Assembly: GCF_019112545.1 (NCBI RefSeq)
Contig: NW_025064880.1
Location: 2,602,054-2,666,053 of the forward strand
Length of the DNA stretch: 64,000 nt
Origin: Guyanagaster necrorhizus
Taxonomy: Eukaryota; Basidiomycota; Agaricomycetes; Agaricales; Physalacriaceae
Direction: 5' to 3'
Shown here: positions 12,741 to 25,500 of the stretch, piece after piece
Layout: every line of letters begins with the position of its first letter
Position numbering within the stretch: position 1 is the first letter of the stretch
Program-made: the position numbers and the translations under genes
Notes under the pieces: model-generated
Seen by the model: the letters and a program-made list of their open reading frames with translations, nothing else
What the model was told of the DNA's origin: nothing
Database searches by the model: none

Positions 12741-13392
12741 AGAAGCACGTTGTTTGGGAAGAAGATGAGTGGAAGGGAGTTCACAAAGGAAACTAGATGC
12801 GTCTGCCTGAATGAAAGGAGGGAGAAACTCTGCACATTGGACCCAGCTTTTGTCGGAGGCATCGGATTACCTAACAAACAAAAAACGTGAGCCCCGCCGT
12901 TAATGGAACGTCGTGTACGCCTCGAGGCATCAAAAAGACCGAAAGGGAAACTCCCTGGCACATGAACAAAATTGAGCTGGATTGGGCAGCCTTTAGACCC
13001 ATTTCTGTCTGTAACTCTGGTCCCCGAACGCCTTGACATCAGTCGATCGCCCATTATAAATGGGATTAGTAGATACTCCTGGAAGGCTCTTGGATGGCTG
13101 TTGAATGCAGTGCTTAGGATCGTCTAGCACTCTGAAATAGATGAGAGAGAGCTTACTAGGGCTTTCGAATACTTGGAACCGCGGGGGGGAACGCTTGGAA
13201 GATCCCTGCACATTGTCCGCTTAAACTGGCCATATTGCGTCGAAATAGATTTACATTGTTCTTATCTCCACCCCGATGAGTATTTGACGTGCCGTGTTAT
13301 CATGCCGCCGGGCAGGGTCGATTTAGAGATTGAGTCCTCTGCAGTTGGCAAAGCCTATAGACAACAGTAAAATGGGATTAAATTCAATAATT
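12741..13392. other. Upstream region of HMG-box gene 1
   Basis: No domain-bearing ORF. The sequence carries the minus-strand promoter and leader of HMG-box gene 1, and the 3' flank of the carrier gene. An alternative upstream ATG (12862) exists in frame but would read through intron-like sequence. Confidence 0.35.
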
Positions 13393-14462
13393 TTACCATC
13401 CCATTAAACCATGGACGGCCCATTCGTAGACACCCAGGAAGACAGCACCACCAGCCGATATCCATAGCGTTCGCGGAACGGCTCCAGCAAAGAGAGCCTT
13501 CGGGCCCTCGGTCCTATAAATTGTCTTCATTCTAGCCATAAGCGAAGGCAGCCGCTCTTCCGAGTTCTATGCATTGTTCGGAGGGAAAAGATGTACACAG
13601 GTAGCAAGTGCTTACCCGTAGATCGAGCATAACCCGAGTTTTCAGCACGTCCAGCGGTGTTGTCAAGGCTGCAGCGACACCACCAGCAATACTCCCGCAT
13701 ACGGCAGCTTCATGCGCATACAACGGTTTTCGTTTGACAAATTTAGACAGCCGGAGCTTCAACAATTCGTACAAGGGGAACTGGATGGACGTGAACGGTA
13801 TCTAGGATGATATATCAGCACCTAACCAAAAAAAAGGTAATAGAACGCTTACCTCTCTCATAACTGTAATACCAAACCCACGATAAAAGCCCCGAAGGCT
13901 GTCATCTGCCAGAATGCGCTTAGCCGCATCCCACGACTGCGCGGCACCGTAGCTTCCCGTCTGCGTACGCGTCTTGATGACTTCTGTAGGTACACGAATC
14001 AAGCAGGCTGCCTGTAAACATGAGTCATAGGAATCATATCAGAAGAATGCAGAGGGCCGCATACCACTTCGCCAACAGATGCCGACACTATGTGCGCAAG
14101 GGGTCCCTGGAAGGGAAGAACCTGTTTCATCGTGTCGTATGTCGAGAAAAAAGCCGCCGCTTATCCACGTGTAAGCAAATATCGTGGAATATGGACATCG
14201 TGGTGTTCACCTCCTGGTGCGCTGCCTACCACGACACTACCGATGCCCTTGTACACTCCTATGAACCCTCCAGCTCGTGCGAATCCCTGGGCAGATTGCA
14301 GGCGCGTTTTCAGTGTGTCGATTGGAAAAAATAGAAGATCCACAGAGGTCCCTGCGAGTCCGCCTGCCTTGAAACGGTAAATGGTCATCCCTGAAAAAAA
14401 AAGGGGGCGAAGAGACATACGATGAGAGACTGGAGGAAGGTAGGCGCGTGGTCGCCGACCAT
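13393..14462 (-). CDS. Mitochondrial S-adenosylmethionine carrier
   Basis: Inner-membrane solute carrier of the MCF/SLC25 family that imports SAM into mitochondria in exchange for S-adenosylhomocysteine (Pet8/SAMC type). All three repeat signatures are present: [21 protein letters not shown] and [10 protein letters not shown]. The SAM-carrier-like opening [15 protein letters not shown] and [20 protein letters not shown] support the subfamily. The protein ends [20 protein letters not shown] at the stop 13393-13395. The start at 14462 ([14 protein letters not shown]) gives a 42-nt first exon, intron 14420-14368, then exon 2 from 14367 to 14211. At least three more short introns separate the later repeats. 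The gene lies 445 bp downstream of the deacetylase gene on the same strand. Confidence 0.88.
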
Positions 14463-14906
14463 GGTGGTTGAGAAGAAAAAGGGATACCGGATCTTTCGGA
14501 CATACCGGATCTTTCCAACCTGCTGCATCGGATCCGAAAAAAGATTAACCAAAAACATTTATTTAAATAATTTACCTATAATCAAGAGAAACTCTGGCTT
14601 CTGGTATACAACAGTTTTAGTATACATTTTTTTTTTGGTGGGGGCTATAGCAGAGGCCATTTAGCGACACAGTCGCCTCCGGCATGCAGCCAAAGGGGTC
14701 TCCAAGAATTTAAACCCAGGGAACGGAATGCATTTTACGCACGAACGGCACCTCTGCCGAACAGTGTGGGACTCAACATTTGTAATACCCACTAAACCTC
14801 CCATTGGTTTGACTGGGGATCGAACTTGCGTGGTGACGCAACCCAGGACCGAACATCCCTATATTGCAGTCACATATGTCGAAGGCCATAACGGAAGATC
14901 TAGTTG
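14463..14906. other. Intergenic region between carrier and deacetylase genes
   Basis: Presumed promoter of the carrier gene and 3' flank of the deacetylase gene, both minus strand. It contains a T-run (14628-14637) and a segment near 14815-14850 resembling a tRNA T-arm (GATCGAAC), but no cloverleaf can be closed. No ORF with a motif. Confidence 0.35.
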
Positions 14907-16906
14907 TCAGGTATCGACTGATGGATTTGGTCCAAGCTTCAGTATCACCCTCGGTAGTTTCTTCGTCAGCTCGACCCCATAAGATGAATCGCCCTCACTG
15001 TCTGCCACTGGTAGTGATGCCCTGCCTTTCCTTACAGGAGATTTCTCCTTCATCGCTGGAGAAACACCGCCCTTCGGTGAAACACTACCTCCCGCTTTCT
15101 TTCGCTCCCTCAAGGTCATTGCCATGGGAGGTGTCACTCCTGACACTTTCACCATCCCGCTCTCCAGCGATGTAAACACTTCCGCAGCTTTATCTACCCA
15201 TGGCTCGACGGGACCTGGCGCTCCTCGCCGTTTCTTAGCGACCTTTTCCAGCTAAGGGAGAAACCCAGAAATTAACAGCCACAAAACAAGTACAAATGAC
15301 TAACCAGGATGAGATTGTCCAGACCCCACCAATCTTCTTGGACCGTTCCTGGTGGTAAATCAGCCAGGCCCATAAGATGAGCGAACGTCGCGCTCGTCAA
15401 CGCTCGGCCACTATATCCGCCCTCCAAGACACTGATAATACGCCCACCCGCATATCGCTCGCTCAGACTACACGCGTCTTGCGCGAACCGGTGGTAGAAC
15501 GACGTGGGGACTTTACGGTTATGTCGGGACATGGACTCATACTCGTGTTCGCACGCATCCATACCACAGCTACAGAACGTCCAATCAATTCGCTGAGAAG
15601 GAAAGGGCAAAGGAGAAGTTACCTGATAAAGAACAAAACGTCGTTTCCGGGTCCGCCTGTTTCATCTAGAAACTGTTCTGCCTTCTGCAGAATCCCAGCG
15701 TACCGCTGGGGGTACAGCACATCAAAGAAATGCTCTCGGGATTCGTAGGTCTGGAGATGGATGTTCTCGATGTACTGTCCATGGGCTCCATGTATAGAAA
15801 CAGACGCAGCCTGGACGAGTTGCGGCTTGCCGTCCTGAATTTACATGTACATTAGCATTCATCCATATGTTAGCCAGCGAAAGGGATACCTCGCAAGGAT
15901 AGGATAGAATATCGTGTATAGAGCCGTAGTAAATTCGAGGGCCTGGTTTGATATCGGGAGCACCGCCTTCAGACTCGAGGGTTTTACGATAGGATTCCTC
16001 GTTGATTTGCCAAACAATGGATTGGGTACCGTTGCCTAAACAAGGCTTAGAACGAGCCTGGACTTGACAAACGCTGCTCACCGTGGTGCAGATCAATATC
16101 GAATATCACAACCCTGTTGATCCCGTGCTGAAGATGGGCTGCAGGAAATAAATGCCTGTCTTTCTTCTCAGACGAGGAAACATACCATGGGCAGCTGCAA
16201 TAGCCACATTGTTCACGAAACAAAAGCCTTCCGGGGTATCTTCACCACAATGGTGGCCAGGTGGCCGGATGGCAACAAACGCGCGAGTGACGCCGCTGCG
16301 CTCATCTTTCTTCTTGGACGAGGCAACAACCATGTCGACGGCCTCGCATACGGTTCCTATAGCTCCCTGGATTGCAACAATAGATTCAGGGCATACTTCA
16401 TACAGTATTAGTAGCATGCCACCACCAATACGGAAGGAAGACGCACAGTAGAGGTCACCCTGAGAATATCCTTCAGGTATCTCGCTCTCTCCTTTTGCAA
16501 TCTTGTCCCGACTCTCATCAGCCCATGACTTTATCTTCGGTATGTAAACGTCCCCGTCCAAATCTCCGTGAATAAATTTGACTGCAGGATGTTGCAGAAT
16601 ATCAACAGACGCTGTACTTCGAACGATCTCCATCTTATCTGTTCCCGCTTCTTTGGCGATGTCCAAGCGGCTGAGTGCTGCTGCGAGATCATCTGGATCT
16701 CCGTCGGCGTCAACATCTGAAGGTATCCGCGAAACGGCAGCGGCCACACCCAACTTAACGGCACGTAGCCGTTCGGGGCGTTCAACAATTAGAGAGGTAT
16801 CTTTGGACCGGATATACTGGTGCTGATAGCAGGCATCCTGGATGAATACACCAGCTTTTGCGGGAACCATAAATCGTCGTTGAGGTCGTGCAAAATTCGT
16901 GAGCAA
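14907..16906 (-). CDS. HOS3: Histone deacetylase, Hos3-like (class II)
   Basis: Zinc-dependent lysine deacetylase acting on histones and possibly other proteins. In order on the minus strand: DTSLIVERPERLRAVKLG, then a region with IRPPGHHCGEDTPEGFCFVNN (the active-site HH pair) and VVIFDIDLHHGNGTQ (metal-binding Asp-x-His). Next come YYGSIHDI, CGMDACEHE and VLEGGYSGRAL, all features of Hos3-type enzymes. A long basic C-terminal tail with TLRERKKAGGSVSPKGG and a stop at 14907-14909 follows. Several short introns are evident, for example near 16170-16090, 15895-15835, 15640-15590 and 15305-15250. Start choice is 16906; MVPAKAG at 16870 is an alternative. All catalytic motifs look intact, so I judge the gene active. 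The gene symbol follows the yeast subfamily name. Confidence 0.88.
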
Positions 16907-17850
16907 ATACCAAACAGAGTGCGTTAGTGGTGTCGAAAACGAAACGAAACGAACTCAGAACTATTTAGGCAGTCTGTATCACGTGTCATATTTAGGGCAA
17001 GCTACGTCGCGTCGAAGCGCGTCGCGCCCACTGGGAATAACACAGCAATCCCCTCAGGTCCCTCTTTAGAGCAAGTTCAGCAGAATAAATGGCGAGATCG
17101 CAGAGCCGACATATTAATGGCAGTAGTTATCGATGAAAATTCTCTTTCATTGGTGACAGTTCACTCCACTCCCCTCGGTGGATCCTTCATGGCATACAGA
17201 AAGGGACCGACGAGCCATCATTATACCATCATCACCATATTACATACGTCCGAGATCCCAAATACGTCCGTCCCCGTACCGTTGAGGATCCCACCAGTCC
17301 AGCTAAACTGGAATCTGTTCAGAGGTTGTGAGATACATTGAAAGATCTGTTGCCTTCTTTACAGGCGCATCAGAAAAGGGTTTCAACCAATCAGATGGGG
17401 AAAAATTGCAAAACTTGATCAGTGAATTCCATTCAGTTATGCCTCATATATGAAGGGAAATGCAATGGCATCACATAGTCTCTACAAAAGATGCCAATCG
17501 GCGTTCAAACAAGACGGTCATCGACCACGGATCTCCCAAAATGATAGGCACGTAAAACCTTTGTTGTCAAGTCACCACCAAAGAAGCCTCATAGAGCGCG
17601 TCCCTCTCTGTTAACAACCCAAGCCGAGTTTCTGAGTTAATGGCCTCGCATGAACTGTCCTACGATGAAAGGGTGAGAGGTCTTGAGTCGCTGTAGTTGC
17701 TATACAGATCGAAATTGTATATCCCTGGAAAATTTGATTAGAAGATGCGACAAAAGACTGGTACCACGACACCTACAAATCAGAGTATTCCCCACGGTGA
17801 ACGAGTTCTTTGCAACGGGGTTGTGGGAAGCTGACGGGACTCCATCTGGA
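16907..17850. other. Region between deacetylase gene and transposon island
   Basis: Ordinary base composition with CpG still present to about 17800, then CpG becomes scarce. No supported gene; a 74-codon ORF at 17117 has no motif. This is the left edge of the repeat island. Confidence 0.4.
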
Positions 17851-19500
17851 TGATGTGGATGCAGCTATAGAAGAAGCACAGGAAACAGGCAAAGGTGAGG
17901 ATGACATCAGAGGCCTGTAGGGAAGGGAAATCCATGTCTCTGGGTGAGCACCTGAGTCATTAAGATGATGAATGATGTAGGAACAATGTCAAGCCCTATA
18001 TGTGGGCATCCACTGTCTATGAAGCCCAGTCAACATCTCCTAGGAAGGGAGGGCTAAAATGGAAGGCCTTTAAACCTTGGTAAGCAACATTCAGATTGAG
18101 TCATGGCTGGATACAAATGCACTCCAAATAAGAAACCTGTCTGTGGCAACTATCTGTCCCAGAGTACACCTGTGAATGGCACAAAGACTACAAGATCCCA
18201 AATCCCGATGCAAGCATATGATCAAAAGACAATTCAACACTGATTCGATGCCGACTATCATGCTCATTTTCATGTGAAGAAAGCAACCACGTAGAAAGAT
18301 CAGAGGGCATAGGTGAGTACGTTTCGAAAGAAGGGCTAGATCATAAGGCCCAGGATTCTACCACATTGTGCATGATGATCAGGAGCAGATGAGTCATAAA
18401 GATGATGCTGAGATCATGACCAACCTAAGGCTTCCAACACGTGAAACATCATTTGCCATCAGCTTGACAAACACCTTCTTAGGAGATGTCCCCAAGTATG
18501 GCTGACCTCCTTACATCCCCAGTAAGCAAGGGTGAGAGGAAGAAACAGGCCATTGTTTGAATACCTACACACCTCATAGAAAACATTTCCATGGCAGCCC
18601 TCGAAGGAAGACTTCATGCTTGCAGACAGATGACACGAGACTGCATGATTTCCAATCCCAAGCATATGGATCTATAAGTGGGGTATTCTCCTTGCAACAT
18701 ATGGTTTTCTCTCCAGATACCTCTCCTATGACCAGGGAGTCACCCAAATCGCTATCCTTGTGCCCTATGATATTCAAACACCCATTATTCCAATCCTCCA
18801 TGAGAAAACACAGAGAAAGAAGGTGGTTATTCATGGAAGCACCAGTCAGACGTATTACTACATGTGACATGAGACCTTGCTGTGCTTTGAGGGCATGCAT
18901 GTGAATGATAAAGAATTCTTGTAGGCAGAGTCTTGGTATGATCTGTTGAAGAAGGCATTGGAAGAAATGGAAATTATGCCTATAAATCAGTTGCATGACT
19001 TGAGGATAGAGTATGTCAGACTGAAGGATGCATTGGAAGCCAGAGGGATAGAGTGGAGCAGGGTGGAGCACTAGATGGACTTATGCTGATTCATGAGACT
19101 CACATTGTTTAGCGATAAATGCTATCTGTATCCATCAAAATATAGTGCACAGTTTCAGTTGAACTACAGCCTGGAAACATTAGTTACAACATCATCTAAG
19201 TAGTAGACAAAGGCATGGTCAGCAGAACAGAAACAGATGTAAGGACAATGAAGAAAGACCTCAGCCTATCTATAGTCTTGTCCAACTCCATGCAATGATG
19301 AATTGTTCCTCCATCTCCGCTAACATAGGTGTGCTCCCACCCTCACTGTGATGATTTCTTGATGATCAAATACCAATATATTCCCCACAAAATATAGTAG
19401 AGGATAAAGATCATGACCTCTTCCTCATGCAGAGCCCTAGCTATTAGAATCCAAGCTCTATAGAAAGATGTTCTCAGTCTTTGGAGTAAATTGTAGAAGG
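17851..19500. other. CpG-poor repeat-derived sequence, element type unknown
   Basis: AT-rich and almost free of CpG, like the elements that follow. On the plus strand near 18950-19060 a broken frame reads LHDLRIEYVRLKDALEARGI, with coding-like texture, so this is probably decayed transposon protein. I cannot name the family. A 165-codon minus-strand ORF (18574-19071) is its antisense shadow. Confidence 0.4.
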
Positions 19501-21640
19501 ACTGTATTTACACCTGTAGAAAGATGTTGTACAGATAATATAAGTATAATAGATATGGTGCAAGATGGAGAGAATTGCATACCTCAGTCTTCAGAGTAAG
19601 TTGTAGAAGGACTGAGGTAGCTGGGTAGAGAGTATGCTACTTATATACTGTAGCAAACTGGGTGGCATTATTACATTGTTATCTAGAATGAGCACAATGA
19701 AATAGAAACAATAGCAAAATTCCAACAATACAGTTCTCAGTGGCACACTTATATTATATGTGCACCAACACTTCTCCTCACTGAGAACTCCTCCTGACCC
19801 CCTTATCTATGAGAGGCTCATAAATCCTTGTAGGTGGATGAATTGAACAGGCTGCAGTGCTTTAGTAAAGCAATCCACAATGTTGTTCTTGGTGTTAACA
19901 TAGTCCAGTAAGATCTCCTTGTTTTTGATGCATTCCTAGATGGAGTGGTACTTTATGTCTATATGCTTGACTCATGCATGCAATGACAGATCTTTGGATA
20001 GGTTGATAGCACTGTTGTTATTGCAGTTGATTGTGGTGGTGTCACATTGTTTGAAGCCAAGTCCTGAAAGTAGCATCCAGATTCATACAGCTTCTTTCAT
20101 TGCCTTGCATGCTGCCACATATTTGGATTTGCAGAATGATACAGTGACTGTTGGCTGATGTTTTGCTGTCTAAGATATAAGTCCAGATCCCAATGTGAAA
20201 CAATATCCACTGATACTGCATCAAGTATCAAGACAATTGGCCCAGTCTGAGTCAGTGAAGCCAGTGAGTCTGACATTGGAATGTCTGCCTAGGTACAGGC
20301 TTAGGTTTCTGGTGCCTTTGAGATACCAGACTACATGAATGGCAGCATTCTAGTGGATAAATGAGAAGGTATCCAGAAAATGAAATAGTTGTTGGATGGC
20401 ATAAGCAATATCAGGACAGGTTCCAATTGCAAGATAGATAAGAGAGCCTATGAGTGACTGGTAGGGCAGTTTCTGCAAGGCAGTTTGATTCTTGTTGGAA
20501 AGGTGAGATAGATCAAGTAAATGAAGCTTCAATCCTGAGTTCATAGGTGTCACTATTGGGTGGACATCTTTCTGACCATACTGAGAAGTGATTCTGTTGA
20601 TAAGAGCAGTTTGAGACAGTGCAATGCTTCTATTTGAACAGTCCCTGGAGATAGCAATCTCTACACAGAATTTAGCTTCACCTGAATCAGAGATAGTCTA
20701 TTTCTGTTGCATTTGGGCCTTAAACTGTTCATTCTCCTCCTTCAAGCTGGCTATAGAGAGAACATCATCAACATAGACAGCAGCTATCACTATGCCAGTC
20801 ACAGTCTTCCTGTAGTAAATACAGTACTCACTGCTAAGATACATGAAACCTCAGGATATCATTGCTTCATTCATAGTGTGGTTTCAGATGTGGCTGCTCT
20901 ACTTCATGCTATACAGTCTATGCTGGAGCTTCCAAACTCAGTCTTTTTTACTGGATTCTTCAAAGTCTTTTGGCTGTTCCATGTACTGAGTTTTATCTTT
21001 AGGCAAAAGTCTATAAAGAAAAGTGGTTTTAACATTAATTTGCTGAGCATCCCAGTCAAGAGCAGCAGCCAGGTGCAATAGGATATGCCAAGATTCTATG
21101 TGAGTGGTGAGGGATGTGGTCTTTGTGTAGTCTCTGTCATAGATCTGTTCAAGACCTTTGAAGATGACATATACCTTCTAGTGAACTGCAGAGCCAGTCT
21201 CATCTCATTTAACTTTGAATATAGACCTACTCTTTTAAATTTTTTGACCAGAGAAACAGATGAACATGGAATGAGTATATAGACACCCATTTCTTTTAGG
21301 GACTTTAACTCATCTTAGTAACCTGTAAGCCAATGATCAGCATCTGTAGAAGCATGTGCTTCTTCCCACATAGTAGATTTGTCACCTATTTGTAAGGCAG
21401 CATAGACTTCATTTCTGACAGCTGTGAAGGCTTTGTCAAGATAGTCCAGAAATTGCTTGTTAAGCAGACTTTCTGCAGGCAGAAAACACAAAACCTATTC
21501 AGTAAGTGAAACCAAAGCACAGAATATGAAGGCTGGTCTAAGCAAGTCTAGTTGTGTATCTCTGTACAGTGACTAATCTCCAAAGGAATGTAGCAAGGGG
21601 TAGCTACAGGAGTATAAGGCTCTGAATTGTTTACAGTGAC
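19501..21640 (-). mobile_element. Ty1/copia retrotransposon fragment (RT and RNase H, LTR edge)
   Basis: The minus strand, interrupted by many stops, gives the C-terminal half of a copia pol in the correct order. Reverse transcriptase comes first (from about 21300), with pieces such as LPYQSLIGSLIYLAIGTCPDIAYAI near 20430. RNase H follows, with LTGFTDSDWANCLDT, SISGYCFTLGSGLIS and a KHIDIKYH block near 19960. Just beyond, at 19770, a sequence opening TGTTGGTGCA looks like the start of the 3' LTR. Integrase, protease and gag are missing. A TGA interrupts the RNase H at the place of a conserved arginine pair (near 20220). The fragment abuts the pogo element at 21681. Confidence 0.78.
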
Positions 21641-22126
21641 TCATAGTATATATATAAACTTGCTTATAACAGTAATATTATACAGTTGACTATCTCACAA
21701 TGCATATAGTCAGGAGACACCAAAACTGTATGCATTTATAGATTTATGCAGAACCAAAATAGCATGTGATGTGACATGTGACTTTATGTGACAATGTTGT
21801 CATTGCCCCAAAATGCTGTCAGTGGCTTTTGGGTCAGCTTTCCATGCATCTCCTTGAATAATGCCCCTCTCAACTTCCTCAGCTGTGGTACTAATCCACC
21901 CTAGTCACCTTATGAAACACAAAATACCTCCAGCTTTTGAATAAGCTCAAATCCTTCCCTTGTAGTTATCAAGATCTGTTCTTCCTCACCCTTCTCTTCC
22001 TTCTCTTTCTCCTCATCATCATCAATGACAGTTATTTCCCTATTTTCTACTGCAATATCATGCTTGATAGTAGTAACAATCTCCTCATCTGCTGGCATCA
22101 CCTCAAGATCTTCAGTATACTCTTCT

Positions 22127-22131
22127 GCAAT
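22127..22131. repeat. Target-site duplication, left (GCAAT)
   Basis: GCAAT directly before the left LTR is repeated at 30290-30294 directly after the right LTR. Five bases is the normal duplication for Ty3/gypsy integrase. Joining the two flanks restores one continuous transposase frame. Confidence 0.9.
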
Positions 22132-22585
22132 TGTTAGGCTCAAGCTGCATGTGATCAACTTAGCATGTGATAAACTAACATGACTTTGCATTCGAGCCTT
22201 TCATTAGAGTCCACTTTATGTACTGTTTGTTGATTCCCTATGCTTCAAGGCTTTGTGTGACTAGCTCAAGAGTAGAATGAGATGGAATAAACTTTAGCTT
22301 GAAGCTGGGAATTACCAGTGGGAGTAAGCTTTCTTAAATACTGTATAAGGCTGACTAATAATACTACATACTTATTGTGTGTTACTCTGTTCCAGTGCTC
22401 ATTGTCCTTGAGCATCATTATCATACATAAAAGGCTGATTGTGCATCATTGCGATGAAAGACAATGATGAACTTGACTAGTTGTGATGACCAAGCCTTAT
22501 CCCACAGTCTTTAAGTGCTCATCTTAGCACTCTAACTAAGCATAAATAGGAGTTAATCTGAGGAAAAGGAAAGAAAATCATAATA
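22132..22585 (-). repeat. LTR (3' LTR of the chromovirus)
   Basis: 454-bp direct repeat of 29823-30289. Its outer end on the element's strand finishes CTAACA. Its inner edge reads TATTATGA where the other LTR has TGTTATGA, a C-to-T change in plus-strand terms that has damaged the terminal TG. Confidence 0.9.
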
Positions 22586-25500
22586 TTACTCACTCCTTAA
22601 GACCATCATCCTGATGGCTTAATCTAGGGATAATTCGTAGTCTCATATGGCAGTGTCAGCATCCATGAGTTTCTTGTTTATCTATTAATTGGATTCTGGT
22701 CTATAACCTTTCCAGCTGACTAGGTAATTAACTGTGGTTATTATCTCACCTCCCTTTGCTCTGATTTTTTGTAGTTTATAGTTTAGGACTTGATTGATTT
22801 TATAGTAGTCCTCATTATTGATAAGATCCAGGGGTGGTGGTGGAGGTTGTTCCTGGTTAGGAAATACTGGTGCAATATAAGGAAATAACAATGTCTCATT
22901 GAAGACATCATGAATTTTTCAAGAGGGAGGTAGTCAGAGTTTGTATGCATTTGCTCCAATCTTAGAGGTTATTGGGAAGGGGTCTGTGCATTTGTTTGAT
23001 AACTTGCATTTGGGGCATGGCAAGTGAAGATTTGTGGCATCTAGCCATATCTTATCATTGATAGAGTATATGTGGGCTGGCCACTGATGCTTGTTGTACT
23101 GAGTTTTCATGATTGTGACAGCCTTTTCAAGGGCTGCTTTGGTTTCTGTGTGTATCTTCACTGTTGTGGTGGTAAAGTCTGTAGATGCAGGGGTGGTAGT
23201 TCAGTATCATTCTGTTTGTGTGATATTTGGATGCCATCTATGATTAATGAAGAATGGCATTTTCCCTGTTGCTGAGTAGACTCGGTTGTTGTGTTGGAAG
23301 GTGGTGAGAGCCAGCCATTCCACTCAATTGTCTTATCAATAGTTAATGAATAAATAGAGATATTTTTCGACTTCTTGGTTTGCATGCTCTGTCTGCTCAT
23401 TGGTTTGGGGATAATAGGCAGTTGATGCATTGCACTTGATATTTAGGAGGTGATAAAGATCATCCAGGAACTTGGAGACAAATTGTGGCCTTCTGTCTGA
23501 GATGACTACTTGTGGCATGCCATATTTGGCATAGACCTCATCTCATAGGATTTTTGCCTATCCTTCAGAAGTTAGCTTAGTTAAGCAGGCAATCAGAATG
23601 ATTGCTTTTGAGAATCAATTGACTATGACAATAATAGTGTTATACCTATTACAGTCTGGTAATCCCATGATCATGTTGACAGAAATATGGGTCCATGGTG
23701 ATGATGGAACCTCATTCAGATAGAGTGGTGCAGCTCAGACCTGTGTTGAAGACTTGCCTTATTGGCAGACTTTGCATGTCTTGACATATGCAGTAATGTC
23801 ATTTCCTATTTTCAGCCACCAATATTCTTGTAGTACCAATTCTTTTGTTTTGGCAATGCCAGAGTGCTCAGCAGTTGCATGATCATGATAAGTGGTGATG
23901 ATTTTGTCATGTAGTCCATGGTCTTGGAGAATATAGATTCAACCATCATACCAAATCAGCTCTCCTTCCTTTGTCATGCCTTGCTCATGATTGAGAGATG
24001 GAGCTACTCATTGGTCCTATTTATAGGTGTCTTGAGTTGCACTTTTGATGCACTCATGGATTTCTTCCTCAGTTGGCATTATCATTGCTCAGAAGTGCTC
24101 AAGCTGTAATAATGCCATCTCCTCATTGTCAGTACTTTCTTAATCGTGATCAGCTCATTGGCTTAAAAGATTGGCTTTCTTGTTGGCTGTGCCAGCTTTG
24201 TGATGAAGGGTGTATTGATATTGGCTGAGCTCTATGATCTATCTGGCTTGTCGATGATTGAGCTTTTGGGGTTGTTGGAAATATCAGAGATTTTGGTGGT
24301 CAGTCCAGATCTCAAAAACTTCTATAGCTCTGATAAGATAATGTTACCACTCTTCCAAGGCAAGCATGATGGCAAGGAGTTCTTTGTCATAGATTTCATA
24401 ATTTTGCTCAGTGATAGTGAGTGCTTTGGATAGAAATGCAATAGGGCACTATTTCTTGTCTTGTTTCTGAGATAGAATGACTCTAATTGCTCCTTCACTT
24501 GAGTCAGCCTTGACTTGGAACTTTCCTTTCTGCATCAGTATAGCAAGGATCACATCCTCAGCAAGCCATTGTTTGAGGTCATCAAATGCTCTCTGTTGGA
24601 ATAATCTCTAGATCCAAGATGTATTACTGGTTAGCTGCATCATTAGGTGGACAATTTTGCTGTAGTCCTGAATAAAGCATCAGTAAAAGTTTGTGAATCC
24701 AAGGAACAATTGCAACTTCTTTTTTCTGGTTGGCTCTAGCCACTCTATTACTCCTGCGACCTTGATGGGATCCATTCAAATACTTTCTTCTGAGATAATG
24801 ACCCCAAGGTATTCTGTCTTGAGCACTTTAAATTTGCACTTTTCTGTCTTGAGGAATAACTTGTGCTTTCTCATGAGAGCTAGTACTTGCCATATTAGTT
24901 TCTGATGTTCCTCTTTTATTTTGGACATGATTAAGATGTCATCGAGATAAATAATAACCCTTCCAGTAGTGATAAGATCCTTGAATATGTCATTCATCAT
25001 CTATTGGAAAGTTGCTGAGGAATTAGTGAGCCTGAAGAATATGACTGTTAGTTCGAACAGTCCTTAGTTTGTCCTAAATGCCACCTTCCATTCATTTCCT
25101 TTTTTAATGCAAACATTGTTATATCTCCACTGGACATTGAGCTTGGTATAATATTTAGTGCTGCAGAGTTTGTCCATCAGCTCTGAGATCAACAGAAGAG
25201 GGTATCAGTTTTTGATCATCATTTCATTAAGCTTTTGATAGTCTTAGACTAGTTGGAGCTTGTTGTCCTTCTTTTTGATGAAGAAGAATAGTGATGCTAT
25301 GAGAGATTTTGAGGATCTGATATGCCCACTGGATAAGTTCTCATCCAAGAACTTATCGAGCTCCTGCTGCTCATTGTTGCTGAGTGGATATGTTTTGCAG
25401 TCCAGATTGGCATTTGCATTTGGGATTAACTTGATTGCATGGTCTCATAGTTTCAGCTCTGATAGTTCATCAAAGCTTTCTTTTTTGAACAGATCTTTGA

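Noticed and set aside
12741..13054. N-terminal extension of HMG gene 1 (ORF of 364 codons)
   Set aside because: It reads through a GT-AG intron and leader; the paralogue's start and first intron match the shorter model starting at 12740.
14815..14850. Possible tRNA near 14.8 kb
   Set aside because: Only a T-loop-like GATCGAAC is present; no acceptor, D-arm or anticodon stem can be paired.
18574..19071. 165-codon minus-strand ORF
   Set aside because: Antisense of a decayed plus-strand frame in the CpG-poor island; lack of stops reflects composition, not a gene.
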